From Gallionellaceae bacterium (lineage in GTDB: Bacteria; Pseudomonadota; Gammaproteobacteria; Burkholderiales; Thiobacillaceae): 64,000 bases of DNA. Positions 53,214 to 61,877 of the stretch are shown in pieces. Location of the stretch: the NCBI GenBank assembly GCA_028714875.1, contig JAQTLN010000011.1, forward strand, positions 62,001-126,000, read 5' to 3'. The first letter of the stretch is position 1; each line of letters opens with the position of its first letter. The notes under the pieces were generated by a model. It was not told the DNA's origin, searched no databases, and saw only the letters and a list, made by a program, of their open reading frames with translations. A program made the position numbers and the translations under genes.

Positions 53214-53276
53214 CCTGTAGCGCAGGCTTCCAGCCTGCGTCTTCAAGGCATGCAGGCTGGAAGCCTGCGCTACAGG
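53214..53276. repeat. 63-bp perfect inverted repeat between adaptor and pump genes
   Basis: Two 25-base arms beginning CCTGTAGCGCAGGC match exactly, with a 13-base loop. It shares the CTGTAGCGC core with the family at 3215 and 50034. It lies in the leader of the pump gene within the operon. Confidence 0.95.
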
Positions 53277-53285
53277 GCGATGTGA

Positions 53286-54356
53286 TCATGGCCGTCCCCC
53301 TTCCGCCACCCGCACCGCCTCGCCCTCGACCAGCTTGTGCGCCCCGGCGGCGACGATGCGCTCGCCTTCGGCCAGGCCGCCGCTCACGGCGACGCCATCC
53401 TCGCGCCAGGCCGCCACCTGAATCGGGCGCAGATGCACATGGCCATCCGTGCTCAGCAGCCACACCGCCGGCTGCGTCCCTTGCTGGAACACGCTGCCCA
53501 GGGGAATCAAGGTCAGCGCGCCGCCGGCGGCGTTATTCAGCAAAACTCGCGCGGTCTGTCCCAGGCGCACCTCGGCATCGGCATTCAGGATGGAGACTTT
53601 CGCCGCGAAGGTGCGTGTCACCGGGTCGGCCTGCGGCGCCACTTCGCGCACCCGGCCGCGATAGTGTTTCTCCGGCGCCGCCCATAGCGAAACCGCCACT
53701 TCACCGGCCTTCGCCAACTCCGCCACGCGGTTCTCCGGCACGGCCACCAGCACCTCCTTCTCGCCGCTTTGCGCCACCCTCAGCACCGGCTGTCCCGCCG
53801 CTACCACTTGGCCGGCCTCGGCCAGTACGGCGGAAACCACCCCGGCGGCGTTCGCGCGCAATTCCGCGTAACCGCGCTGGTTGTTCGCCAGACCGGCCTG
53901 AGCGGCCAGCGCCCGGTATTTTTCCTCGGCGGACTTGAGCGTGGCTTCCTTGGCATCGAGCAATGCCTGACTGACGAACTGCTGAGCGCGCAGCTCGCGA
54001 TAGCGCTTTACCTCCGCCTGGGCATAGGCGCGCTCGGCGGCGGCGGCGGCAAGATTGGCCTCGGCGCCCGAGGAAGACAGCGTCAGATCGGCCGGATCGA
54101 GATGCGCCAGCACCTGGCCGGCGGCCACCTGGTCACCGACATCGACCGCGCGCGCCAGCAATTTGCCGCCGACCCGGAAAGCCAGGCTGATTTCATGGCG
54201 CGCCCGCACCTCGCCGGAATATTCGGCCTGGGCGACGGCGCTGCCGGCCCGCACCGTATGCGCCAACACTATCTTCACCTGCGCGGCGGGTGGCGCCGCT
54301 TTTTCACCACAGCCCGCCAGGGGCAACAACAACAGGGTCCAGAGCAGACGGTTCAT
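53286..54356 (-). CDS. RND periplasmic adaptor (membrane fusion protein), lipoprotein
   Basis: A 356-residue adaptor. The signal peptide ends in LLLLPLAGC, so it is a lipoprotein. EVRARHEISLAFRVGGKLLARAVDVGDQV is the biotinyl-lipoyl-like part, a coiled-coil hairpin follows (about 85-160), and a beta-barrel region ends near EGERIVAAGAHKLVEG. Start ATG 54356 follows GAGAGGA at good spacing. It is the second gene of a TetR-adaptor-pump operon. Confidence 0.92.
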   Translation of the reverse strand: MNRLLWTLLLLPLAGCGEKAAPPAAQVKIVLAHTVRAGSAVAQAEYSGEVRARHEISLAFRVGGKLLARAVDVGDQVAAGQVLAHLDPADLTLSSSGAEANLAAAAAERAYAQAEVKRYRELRAQQFVSQALLDAKEATLKSAEEKYRALAAQAGLANNQRGYAELRANAAGVVSAVLAEAGQVVAAGQPVLRVAQSGEKEVLVAVPENRVAELAKAGEVAVSLWAAPEKHYRGRVREVAPQADPVTRTFAAKVSILNADAEVRLGQTARVLLNNAAGGALTLIPLGSVFQQGTQPAVWLLSTDGHVHLRPIQVAAWREDGVAVSGGLAEGERIVAAGAHKLVEGEAVRVAEGGRP

Positions 54357-54369
54357 CAGAGTGTTCCTC

Positions 54370-55023
54370 TCAATCGGTCGTGCTATTCGTGGCTTGGGCG
54401 GCGATGCCCGCGAGCGACATATCGAGTGCCACGGCAAAGTAGCGTTCCATATCCAGCGGCGTCTCCTCCAGGGGCATGAAGGAATGTTTCCAGAACACCG
54501 CCATCATCATCGGCGCGACGAAGATGCGCACCGCCAAGTCGGCAGGCAGGCGGCGAAACTCGCCATTCGCCATGCCTTCCTCCATTACCTGCCGCATCAG
54601 CGCCCAATGTCTCTGGATCACGGCCTCCAGGAAGAAACGCGCCAGCTCGGGAAAATTACCAGCTTCGGACAACATCAACTTGGGAATGCCCGAAAGCGGC
54701 GACAGGGCGATGCCCCGCCACATGGCGTCGACCATCTTGATCAGCAATTCGCGGCTAGCCCCGCTGTGCTCTCGCGCCAGGGCCTCGACATTCTCCAGTT
54801 GCGGCACGATGGCGCTTTGCACCAGCGCCTTGAGCAGCTCCTCCTTGCCGGAGAAATAGAGATACACCGTGCCCTTCGACACCCCCGCCCGCTTCGCCAC
54901 CTCTTCCAGCCGCGCCGCCGCGAAGCCGCGCTCCACGAACACCGCCAGGGCCGCGTCGAGCAGTTCCTGAGGGCGCTCTTCGGCGCGGCGTTGCCAACGG
55001 GGGGAAGCTTCGACGTCCTGCAT
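54370..55023 (-). CDS. TetR-family transcriptional regulator
   Basis: A 217-residue regulator. The helix-turn-helix is at LEEVAKRAGVSKGTVYLYFSGKEEL (about 38-63), followed by a ligand-binding helical domain. It is the first gene of the pump operon, and a near-palindrome (55044-55061) lies about 20 bases before its start, so autorepression with induction by a pump substrate is inferred. Confidence 0.92.
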   Translation of the reverse strand: MQDVEASPRWQRRAEERPQELLDAALAVFVERGFAAARLEEVAKRAGVSKGTVYLYFSGKEELLKALVQSAIVPQLENVEALAREHSGASRELLIKMVDAMWRGIALSPLSGIPKLMLSEAGNFPELARFFLEAVIQRHWALMRQVMEEGMANGEFRRLPADLAVRIFVAPMMMAVFWKHSFMPLEETPLDMERYFAVALDMSLAGIAAQATNSTTD

Positions 55024-55043
55024 ACGGGCCTCTTGGTTAAAAG

Positions 55044-55061
55044 TTACTGACCAGTCGGTAA
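55044..55061. promoter_or_regulatory. Candidate TetR operator upstream of the pump operon
   Basis: TTACTGACCAGTCGGTAA is an 18-base near-palindrome (TTAC-GAC on the left pairs with GTC-GTAA on the right). It lies 21 bases upstream of the regulator start, the usual position for an autoregulatory TetR site. Confidence 0.7.
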
Positions 55062-55112
55062 TTTACCGGCGCCGCAATCAGCTTGTCCAGTGGAAAGGTG
55101 AACACTGCACAT

Positions 55113-55147
55113 AAAAGGAAACGGCCGGGCAAACCCGGCCGTTTTCC
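55113..55147 (-). terminator. Rho-independent terminator downstream of the psiF-like gene
   Basis: The arms AAACGGCCGGG and CCCGGCCGTTT pair perfectly around a four-base loop. On the minus strand the stem is followed by a T-rich tail (CCTTTTAT). It lies between the psiF-like stop and the pump operon. Confidence 0.85.
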
Positions 55148-55161
55148 GCGTTCCGCAATGC

Positions 55162-55488
55162 TTACTTGGCTTTCAAGCACTCGCTCATGAAGGCTTTGCG
55201 ATCCGGGCCCTTGAGTGCCTTCTCGCCGGCCTGCTTGTTGCAATCCTTCATGCGATTCTGTGGAGATGCCGGCGGGGTGGCGGCTGGCGCGTTGCCGCCG
55301 TGCATGCACTCACGCATGAAGTCGCGCCGTTCCGGGCCTTTCTTGCCGGCGGCTTCCTTGTTGCAGTCGGCCATGCGCTGTTGCGAGGTCGTGAGTTTCT
55401 TCCCGGCAGCGGGCGCCGGGTCGGCGGCCTGGACTGATCCGGCGAAAAGAAACAGGGCCGCGGCTAGGGTAACGAGGTTGATCTTCAT
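55162..55488 (-). CDS. PsiF-repeat exported protein
   Basis: A 108-residue secreted protein with a signal peptide (LVTLAAALFLFAGSVQA) and two PsiF repeats: QQRMADCNKEAAGK ... RRDFMRECMHG and QNRMKDCNKQAGEK ... RKAFMSECLKAK. Each repeat carries conserved cysteines that could form a disulfide. PsiF is phosphate-starvation inducible in Escherichia coli, but its function is unknown; no Pho box was identified here. Confidence 0.88.
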   Translation of the reverse strand: MKINLVTLAAALFLFAGSVQAADPAPAAGKKLTTSQQRMADCNKEAAGKKGPERRDFMRECMHGGNAPAATPPASPQNRMKDCNKQAGEKALKGPDRKAFMSECLKAK

Positions 55489-55513
55489 GAAATGCTCCTT
55501 GAATAAGTGAGAC

Positions 55514-56320
55514 TCAGTTAAACAGGCCTTTCAACAACTTGCTCTTGAGTTGATCCTCCACGCTTTCCTTCTTTTCCGGAGCTGGCGCGGGAGCGGGTTG
55601 TACGACAGGCGCCGGCTGAACGACCGGTGCCACGGGTACGGGTTGTGCGACCGGCGCCGGGTGCGCGGCGGTGGGCATGGGATAGGAAATGACTTTGGCT
55701 TTTTCCTCGGCGGCTTTCTTGGCGTTGAACGGCTGGCCGTCTTCACCCAGCTTGATACCTTCGATCAGCAAGGTGATGTCCACCTCGTTGCCGACCGGGC
55801 CGTTGACGGCGTATTTGGTGATGCCGAAATCGCTACGGTTGATATGGGTGGTGGCCTTGAAGCCGGCGCGCATGCCGCCCCAAGGGTCGGGTCCGATGCC
55901 GAGTATCTGGTACTCCAGGGTCACCGGCTTGGTGACGCCATGCAGAGTGAGATTGCCGGTCATCAAGCCCCTTTCGGCGGTGACCGGCGATACGCCGGTG
56001 GAGGCAAATTTCATGTCGGGGTAGTTGCGCGCATCGAGAAACTCATCGGTGAGGACATGCACGTCGCGCCGGATATGGCTGGAATTGAGGCTATAGATAC
56101 TGATCGTGGTATCCACCGAGGATTTCGCGAGGTTGGCGGTATCCAGCACCACCTTGCCCTTGATGTCGTGGAAAGTGCCGCTGGTGCGAGCGACCACGTG
56201 ACGCAATTCCCAGTTGGCGAAACTGTGGCTGTTGTCGATGCTGAAGGTTTCCGCTTCCGCGCGGGCGCCCGCGGAAAAAGCGATGGCGGTAACGAGGGTG
56301 GCTAGGGCGATCTGCTTCAT
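55514..56320 (-). CDS. YceI-family periplasmic protein with Pro/Ala-rich tail
   Basis: A 268-residue exported protein. Signal peptide ends ...FSAGARA, followed by a YceI lipocalin-like barrel (ETFSIDNSHSFANWELRHVV ... RSDFGITKYAVNGPVGNEVDITLLIEG), a fold that binds polyisoprenoids. After about residue 200 there is an unusual tail of repeated PVAP/QPAPVV units ending in a basic/acidic helix (KKESVEDQLKSKLLKGLFN). It is cotranscribed with psiF (gap 25 bases). Confidence 0.88.
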   Translation of the reverse strand: MKQIALATLVTAIAFSAGARAEAETFSIDNSHSFANWELRHVVARTSGTFHDIKGKVVLDTANLAKSSVDTTISIYSLNSSHIRRDVHVLTDEFLDARNYPDMKFASTGVSPVTAERGLMTGNLTLHGVTKPVTLEYQILGIGPDPWGGMRAGFKATTHINRSDFGITKYAVNGPVGNEVDITLLIEGIKLGEDGQPFNAKKAAEEKAKVISYPMPTAAHPAPVAQPVPVAPVVQPAPVVQPAPAPAPEKKESVEDQLKSKLLKGLFN

Positions 56321-56414
56321 GGGGGGTCTCCTCTTGTTGGCTGGCTGGCGTGAGTCGTTTTATAGCACTAACCTTGGCGCACTCATGTGACCGTCCACAC
56401 CGCGCCCCTCCGAA

Positions 56415-56840
56415 ATGACCCGTATCGACTTCTATTTCAACGCGCCCTCCAAAGCCGATGTGGCGCGCAAACTGGCGGCCAAGGCCTTCAATGCCGGCCA
56501 GCAGGTACTGGTCTATACCCGCGATGCGGCATTGGCCCAGGAACTGGACACGGCGTTCTGGACCGCGCAGCAGTTGTCATTTTTGCCGCATGTGCGTTGC
56601 GGCCATCCGCTCGCCCGGCAGACGCCCGTCCTGATCGGCGGCGACCCGGATGAGCTCGCCAGCGCGGACATCCTCATCAGCCTGGACGACGAACCACCCG
56701 AGTTCTTTGGCCGCTTTCAGCGCCTTCTGGAAGTCGTCAGCACCGAGCCGGGCGACCGGGAACGGGCACGCGAACGCTTCCGTTTCTTCAAAGGGCGCGG
56801 CTACGAACTGGCAACCCATGACCTGGCGGAAAAATCATGA
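56415..56840 (+). CDS. holC: DNA polymerase III chi subunit
   Basis: HolC is the clamp-loader accessory subunit that contacts single-strand binding protein. The 141-residue protein begins MTRIDFYFNAPSKADVARKLA and has KAFNAGQQVLVYTRD and FLPHVRCGHPLARQTPVLIG, typical of the chi family. It overlaps the next gene by four bases and lies upstream of valS, its usual neighbour. Confidence 0.92.
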   Translation: MTRIDFYFNAPSKADVARKLAAKAFNAGQQVLVYTRDAALAQELDTAFWTAQQLSFLPHVRCGHPLARQTPVLIGGDPDELASADILISLDDEPPEFFGRFQRLLEVVSTEPGDRERARERFRFFKGRGYELATHDLAEKS

Positions 56841-57247
56841 GCAAAAGCCGCGACCTGTTCGGCCAGATCGATGCCTTGTTCGAGAAGCGCGCCCTTGACG
56901 TGTTGATCGACAAGAGTCTGGAGCATGAGGATTTCCCGGTGCTAACCGAGGTGGTGGCGGGCAAGGAAGAACAAAGCGCCCAGGAACATGCCACGGAACG
57001 CCGCGCCAGCGACCGCCGCGAGTTGGATCGGCGCGATCAGGACCGCCGCCTGGGCGATCGCCGCCAGATCGGCCTCAGTGTCCCCCTCTCCCCTCGCCCA
57101 GCCGCCGCCAGCGAAGATTTCGAACACCTGGTCGCGGCGGTGGAGCAACGCCTCTCCGACCTGTTCATCCGCCAGCAGTTGCGCATGGAAGAAGCCGTGC
57201 GCAAGGTGATACGCGAAGAACTGGAGAAGGCCGCCAAGCCTTTATAA
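56837..57247 (+). CDS. Hypothetical protein with Arg/Asp-rich low-complexity segment
   Basis: A 136-residue protein that I do not recognise. It starts [20 protein letters not shown], has a central charged repeat ([17 protein letters not shown], about 53-69), and ends in a helical, coiled-coil-like region ([19 protein letters not shown]). It lies between holC and valS with a four-base overlap with holC. Whether it works in replication is unknown. Confidence 0.75.
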   Translation: MSKSRDLFGQIDALFEKRALDVLIDKSLEHEDFPVLTEVVAGKEEQSAQEHATERRASDRRELDRRDQDRRLGDRRQIGLSVPLSPRPAAASEDFEHLVAAVEQRLSDLFIRQQLRMEEAVRKVIREELEKAAKPL

Positions 57248-57320
57248 TCCGCCGCTTATTTCAATTTCAGAACGCGGGTGCGTGCCCATGCACCCGCGTT
57301 TGCTTTTACCGGACCGCCCC

Positions 57321-60092
57321 ATGGAACTCGCCAAATCCTTCGAACCCCACGAAATCGAAAAACGCTGGTACGCCCACTGGGAGGGCGAAGGCTTCTACGG
57401 CATGGGGACCGAGGAGAACAAACCCTTCTACGCCATCCTGCTGCCGCCGCCCAACGTCACCGGCACGCTGCACATGGGCCATGCCTTCCAGCACACCATC
57501 ATGGACGCGCTCACCCGCTACCACCGCATGGATGGCGACAACACCCTGTGGCAACCGGGCACCGACCACGCCGGCATCGCGACGCAAATCGTGGTGGAAC
57601 GCCAGCTCGACGCGCAGAAAGTCAGCCGCCACGACCTCGGCCGCGAGAAGTTCCTGGAAAAGGTGTGGGAATGGAAGGAGCACTCCGGCTCCACCATCAC
57701 CCGGCAGATGCGCCGCCTGGGCACCTCGCCCGACTGGTCGCGTGAACGTTTCACCATGGACGATGGACTGTCGACCGCCGTCACCGAAGTGTTCGTGCGC
57801 CTCTACAACGAGGGCCTGATCTATCGCGGCAAGCGCCTGGTGAACTGGGACCCGGTGCTGGGCACGGCCGTCTCCGACCTGGAAGTGGTGAGCAGCGAGG
57901 AAGACGGCTTCATCTGGGAAATCAACTATCCGCTGGAGGATGGCTCCGGCTTTTTGACGGTCGCCACTACCCGCCCGGAAACCCTGTTGGGCGACACCGC
58001 CGTCGCGGTACATCCCGAGGACGAGCGTTATCTGCATTTGATCGGCAAAACAGTGCGCCTGCCGGTGGCGGAACGCACCATTCCCATCATCGCCGACGAC
58101 TATGTCGACCGCGAATTCGGCACCGGCGTGGTGAAGATCACCCCCGCCCACGACTTCAACGACTGGCAGGTCGGCCAGCGCCACAAGCTCGCCGCCATCA
58201 GCGTGTTGACCCTGGACGCGAAGATCAACGAATTCGGGCCAACCGAATATCAGGGCCTGGACCGCTACGTCGCACGCCAGAAAATCCTCGATGAGTTACA
58301 GGCGAAAGGCCTGCTGGTCTCCGCCAAGCCGCACAAACTGCAAATCCCACGCGGCGACCGCACTCACGCCGTGATCGAACCCATGCTCACCGACCAGTGG
58401 TTCATGAGCATGGAAAGCCTCGCCAAGCGCGGCCTGGAAGTGGTCGACAACGGCGAGATGAAGTTCGTCCCGGAAAACTGGACCAGCACCTACCGGCAAT
58501 GGCTCAACAACATCCAGGACTGGTGCATCTCGCGGCAACTCTGGTGGGGCCACCGCATCCCCGCCTGGTACGACGAGGACGGCAACATCTACGTCGCCGC
58601 CACGGAAGCCGAGGCCAAACGCCAGGCGGGCGGGCGCGAAATCCGCCGCGACGAGGACGTGCTCGACACCTGGTTCTCCTCCGCCCTGTGGCCCTTCTCC
58701 ACCCTCGGCTGGCCGCAGGACACCTGGGAACTGAAGCACTACCTGCCTACCAGCGTGCTGGTCACCGGCTTCGACATCATCTTCTTCTGGGTGGCGCGCA
58801 TGGTCATGATGACCCTGCACTTCACCGACAAGGTGCCGTTCAAGGAGGTCTACGTCACCGGCCTGGTGCGTGACAGCCACGGCAACAAGATGAGCAAGTC
58901 CAAGGGCAACGTGCTCGACCCGATCGACCTGATCGACGGTATCGGCATCGACGACCTGGTCGCCAAGCGCACCAGCGGCCTGATGAACCCCAAGGACGCC
59001 GCCAAGATCGAAAAGGCCACCCGCAAGGAATTCGCCGAAGGTATCCAGAGCTTCGGCACCGATGCGCTACGCTTCACCTTCGCTTCGCTGGCCACCCACG
59101 GCCGCGACATCAAGTTCGACCTGCAACGCTGCGAGGGCTACCGCAACTTCTGCAACAAACTGTGGAACGCCACCCGCTTCGTGCTGATGAACTGCGAGGG
59201 GCAGGAGATCAAAGCGGGCGAACCGACCTTCGTCGACCGCTGGATACTCGGCCGCCTAAATGAAGCCACCAGCGCCGTGCGCGCCGGCTTCGACCAATAC
59301 CGCTTCGACATGGCCGCGCGCGCGGTCTACGAATTCGTCTGGGACGAGTACTGCGACTGGTACCTGGAACTGGCGAAGACACAAATCGCCGAGGGCGGCG
59401 AGCGCGCGGCGGCCACCCGCCACACCCTGCTCACCGTGCTGGAAAGCGTGCTGCGCCTCGCCCACCCCATCATCCCCTTCGTCACCGAGGAACTTTGGCA
59501 GGCGGTCGCGCCGCTGGCCGGGCAAATCCCTGATGAAGCCCCTACCCTTCGGTACCCCAGCCCCCCTTTGGGAAAGGGGGGGGCGTCGATCATGCTCGCC
59601 GCCTTCCCCAAGGCCGACCCCGCCCGCCAGGACACGGCAGCCGTCGCCGAGATGGCCAACCTCAAGGAACTCACCAACGCCGTGCGCAACCTGCGCGGCG
59701 AGATGAACATTTCCCCGGCGCTGAAGGTGCCGCTCTATCTGGAAGGCAACGCCCAGCAGGCCAATGCCTGCGCGCCCTACATGAAGTTGCTCGGACGCCT
59801 CTCGGAAGTGCATGTGGTTGAGAAACTGCCGGAAGGCGATGCCCCCGTCGCCATCGTCGGCGACTGGCGCTTGATGCTGCACATCGAGATCGACCGCGAC
59901 GCCGAAATCGCCCGCCTCGACAAGGAAATCGCCCGCCTCAGCAATGAGATCGCCAAAGCAACGGCCAAGTTGAGCAACGCCAGCTTCGTCGACCGCGCCC
60001 CGACCGCCGTGGTGGAACAGGAGAAGAAACGCCTCGCCGACTTCGAATCGACGCTGGAGAAGGTGCGGACGCAGCGGGTGAAGCTGGGCTGA
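57321..60092 (+). CDS. valS: Valyl-tRNA synthetase with a repeat-encoded insertion
   Basis: A 923-residue class I synthetase. The HIGH-type motif is [14 protein letters not shown], the editing domain follows ([21 protein letters not shown]), and NKMSKSKGN is the KMSKS loop. The tRNA-binding C-terminal domain ends in a coiled coil ([19 protein letters not shown]). Residues about 745-754 ([10 protein letters not shown]) are encoded by a CCCCCTTT/AAAGGGGG palindrome, inserted before [11 protein letters not shown] in the anticodon-binding domain. ATG 57321 is chosen on homology; upstream in-frame [13 protein letters not shown] is not supported. Confidence 0.96.
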   Translation: MELAKSFEPHEIEKRWYAHWEGEGFYGMGTEENKPFYAILLPPPNVTGTLHMGHAFQHTIMDALTRYHRMDGDNTLWQPGTDHAGIATQIVVERQLDAQKVSRHDLGREKFLEKVWEWKEHSGSTITRQMRRLGTSPDWSRERFTMDDGLSTAVTEVFVRLYNEGLIYRGKRLVNWDPVLGTAVSDLEVVSSEEDGFIWEINYPLEDGSGFLTVATTRPETLLGDTAVAVHPEDERYLHLIGKTVRLPVAERTIPIIADDYVDREFGTGVVKITPAHDFNDWQVGQRHKLAAISVLTLDAKINEFGPTEYQGLDRYVARQKILDELQAKGLLVSAKPHKLQIPRGDRTHAVIEPMLTDQWFMSMESLAKRGLEVVDNGEMKFVPENWTSTYRQWLNNIQDWCISRQLWWGHRIPAWYDEDGNIYVAATEAEAKRQAGGREIRRDEDVLDTWFSSALWPFSTLGWPQDTWELKHYLPTSVLVTGFDIIFFWVARMVMMTLHFTDKVPFKEVYVTGLVRDSHGNKMSKSKGNVLDPIDLIDGIGIDDLVAKRTSGLMNPKDAAKIEKATRKEFAEGIQSFGTDALRFTFASLATHGRDIKFDLQRCEGYRNFCNKLWNATRFVLMNCEGQEIKAGEPTFVDRWILGRLNEATSAVRAGFDQYRFDMAARAVYEFVWDEYCDWYLELAKTQIAEGGERAAATRHTLLTVLESVLRLAHPIIPFVTEELWQAVAPLAGQIPDEAPTLRYPSPPLGKGGASIMLAAFPKADPARQDTAAVAEMANLKELTNAVRNLRGEMNISPALKVPLYLEGNAQQANACAPYMKLLGRLSEVHVVEKLPEGDAPVAIVGDWRLMLHIEIDRDAEIARLDKEIARLSNEIAKATAKLSNASFVDRAPTAVVEQEKKRLADFESTLEKVRTQRVKLG
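59555..59583. repeat. CCCCCTTT/AAAGGGGG palindrome inside valS
   Basis: CCCCCCTTTGGGAAAGGGGG-type arms in coding frame. The same motif occurs at 13573 and three times at 62502-62672. Confidence 0.85.
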
Positions 60093-60108
60093 GAACGGTA
60101 ACACTCCC

Positions 60109-60210
60109 GTAGGTCAGGTTGCGGCTGTATCGCTACCTGACGATCCACCCTCAAACTTCCAGATTGATGGAACGCTCGTCAGGTAGTCGCTGCGCGCCAA
60201 CCTGACCTAC
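60109..60210. repeat. 102-bp nested inverted repeat (GTAGGTCAGGTTG family), copy 3
   Basis: The outer arms GTAGGTCAGGTTG and CAACCTGACCTAC and inner arms built on CTACCTGACGATCC and GTCAGGTAG match copies 1 and 2. It fills the gap between convergent valS and the GMC gene. Its right end supplies the TAG stop codon of the GMC gene. Confidence 0.93.
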
Positions 60211-61877
60211 AACTGCGCCGCGATCTTGTCCGCCACCCTCAACGCATTGGCGTAAATGGTCCAGGTATACGGCACGCTGCCGCCGGTGGGCATGAAGCTG
60301 GCGTCGGCGACGAACAGGTTGTCTACGCCATGCATGCGGCAATCCGGGTCGAGCACTGAAGACTTCGGGTCGCGACCGAAGCGGCAACCACCGGCGACCA
60401 GGTTGGTCGGCGGCGAATCGGAGACGCCCACGGTCACGTCTTTCGCGCCCAGTTCCCGCAGCACATTGGCACCGCGTTCGGCCAGATAGCGGCCAACTTT
60501 CAGGTCGTGCGGATGCGGCGCCAGGCGGACCCGCGCGACCGCCCTGCCCCACTTGTCTCTCACCTTGCGATCCAGCGCGACGAAGCCGTTGTCGGTGGGC
60601 AACCAGTCGCAGAAGGCTTCACAGTCGATGCGGCGCTCGCCGCGAATGGCGGCCTCCAGGCGACGCTTGAAGGCGCCCCCCCAGACCAGCTTGCCATCCT
60701 CGTCACGGCGTTCCGACAGGGCGCGCGAAACCACGTTGGGATGCCCCATGAGAAAGTCGAGCACGCCCCCTTTGATCCGCCCCAGTTCCGGGTCGTCGAT
60801 CACATACCAGTCGTGCAGGGTGCGGTTGACGAAGGGACCAACCACCCGCGCCTCCGCGCCGCGTTGCGGCCCGAGTTCGTCAAAGTCCAGACGGCCGTGG
60901 CTGACGCCGCCGGCGGAGAAGATCAGGTTGCGGCCTACCTGGCCGTAACGGTTGCCGAGGCCTTTCGGGTGGCGTGGCCCGGTGCTGGCGAGCAGCAGGC
61001 GGGAAGTCTCGATGGCCTGGCAGGCGACCACATACACCTTGCCACTCACCCGCTGTTTCTTCCCCGCCCGGTCGAAATATTCCACCGCCTTGACCCGCCC
61101 TTTCGCGTCGGAAAGCAGGCGGAACACCTGGCTGTGCGGGCGCACTTCGCAACGGCCACTGGCCACGGCGTCATCCAGCAACGCGGCGCGGGCACCGCCC
61201 TTGGCGCCGCTGGAACAGCCATAACTGCCGCAATAGCCAGAATACTCGCAGGCGCGCCGCTTGCCCTTGGGCCGTGACAGGACGGCGCGCGGCAGCGGCA
61301 GGGATCGGTAGCCGAGCTTGTCGCAGGCGCTATCGATCCACGCGGCAAGTGGGTGTTCGGCGGTAGGGGGATAAGGGAAATCCGGCGTCGAGCGCGGTTC
61401 CAGAAAAGGATGCTTTACCACCCGCCCGGAGACCCCGACCACGCGCTCCACTTCGCTGTAATACGGCTCCAGGTCTTCGTAGGCAATCGGCCAGTCGACC
61501 ACATTGGCGCCGGGAATCGGGCCGAATTCACTACGCAATCTGAAATCGACTGGCTTCAGGCGATGGAAGAAACCGGACATGAAATTGCTGGAACCGCCGA
61601 CGACATTGCCGTTCCAGAAATCCCAACCGGATTCGCTGGTGGAAGTGGCGCTCCAGCCGTCCCCATTGCGTTCCTCGATCACATGCCGCTCATCGCGCAG
61701 ATCCGGCGTGTAGACACTCCTGCGGCAGCAAGCCATCTCGTCCTTGAAATAATCGGCCTCGGTGAACCACGGCCCCTTCTCCAACACCAGCACCCGCTTG
61801 CCCGCCATCGCCAGGCGCCAGGCCACCGCCCCGCCACCGGCGCCGCTGCCGATGATGACGGCGTCGTAATCGGTCAT
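60207..61877 (-). CDS. GMC-family FAD oxidoreductase
   Basis: A 556-residue flavoprotein. YDAVIIGSGAGGGAVAWRL (FAD-binding), VVGGSSNFMSGFFHRL (GMC signature 1 region), GSYGCSSGAKGG and VADASFMPTGGSVPYTWT (C-terminal substrate/FAD block) are visible. It resembles the large subunit of gluconate dehydrogenase-like complexes that oxidise polyols or sugars. The adjacent Tat-signal gene resembles the small subunit. Its stop codon lies in the end of a palindromic repeat. No cytochrome subunit is in the window. Confidence 0.9.
   Translation of the reverse strand: MTDYDAVIIGSGAGGGAVAWRLAMAGKRVLVLEKGPWFTEADYFKDEMACCRRSVYTPDLRDERHVIEERNGDGWSATSTSESGWDFWNGNVVGGSSNFMSGFFHRLKPVDFRLRSEFGPIPGANVVDWPIAYEDLEPYYSEVERVVGVSGRVVKHPFLEPRSTPDFPYPPTAEHPLAAWIDSACDKLGYRSLPLPRAVLSRPKGKRRACEYSGYCGSYGCSSGAKGGARAALLDDAVASGRCEVRPHSQVFRLLSDAKGRVKAVEYFDRAGKKQRVSGKVYVVACQAIETSRLLLASTGPRHPKGLGNRYGQVGRNLIFSAGGVSHGRLDFDELGPQRGAEARVVGPFVNRTLHDWYVIDDPELGRIKGGVLDFLMGHPNVVSRALSERRDEDGKLVWGGAFKRRLEAAIRGERRIDCEAFCDWLPTDNGFVALDRKVRDKWGRAVARVRLAPHPHDLKVGRYLAERGANVLRELGAKDVTVGVSDSPPTNLVAGGCRFGRDPKSSVLDPDCRMHGVDNLFVADASFMPTGGSVPYTWTIYANALRVADKIAAQL

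Noticed and set aside
50060-53938. Plus-strand open frames of 557 and 631 codons
   Set aside because: They are shadows of the RND pump and adaptor on the opposite strand; no recognisable domain.
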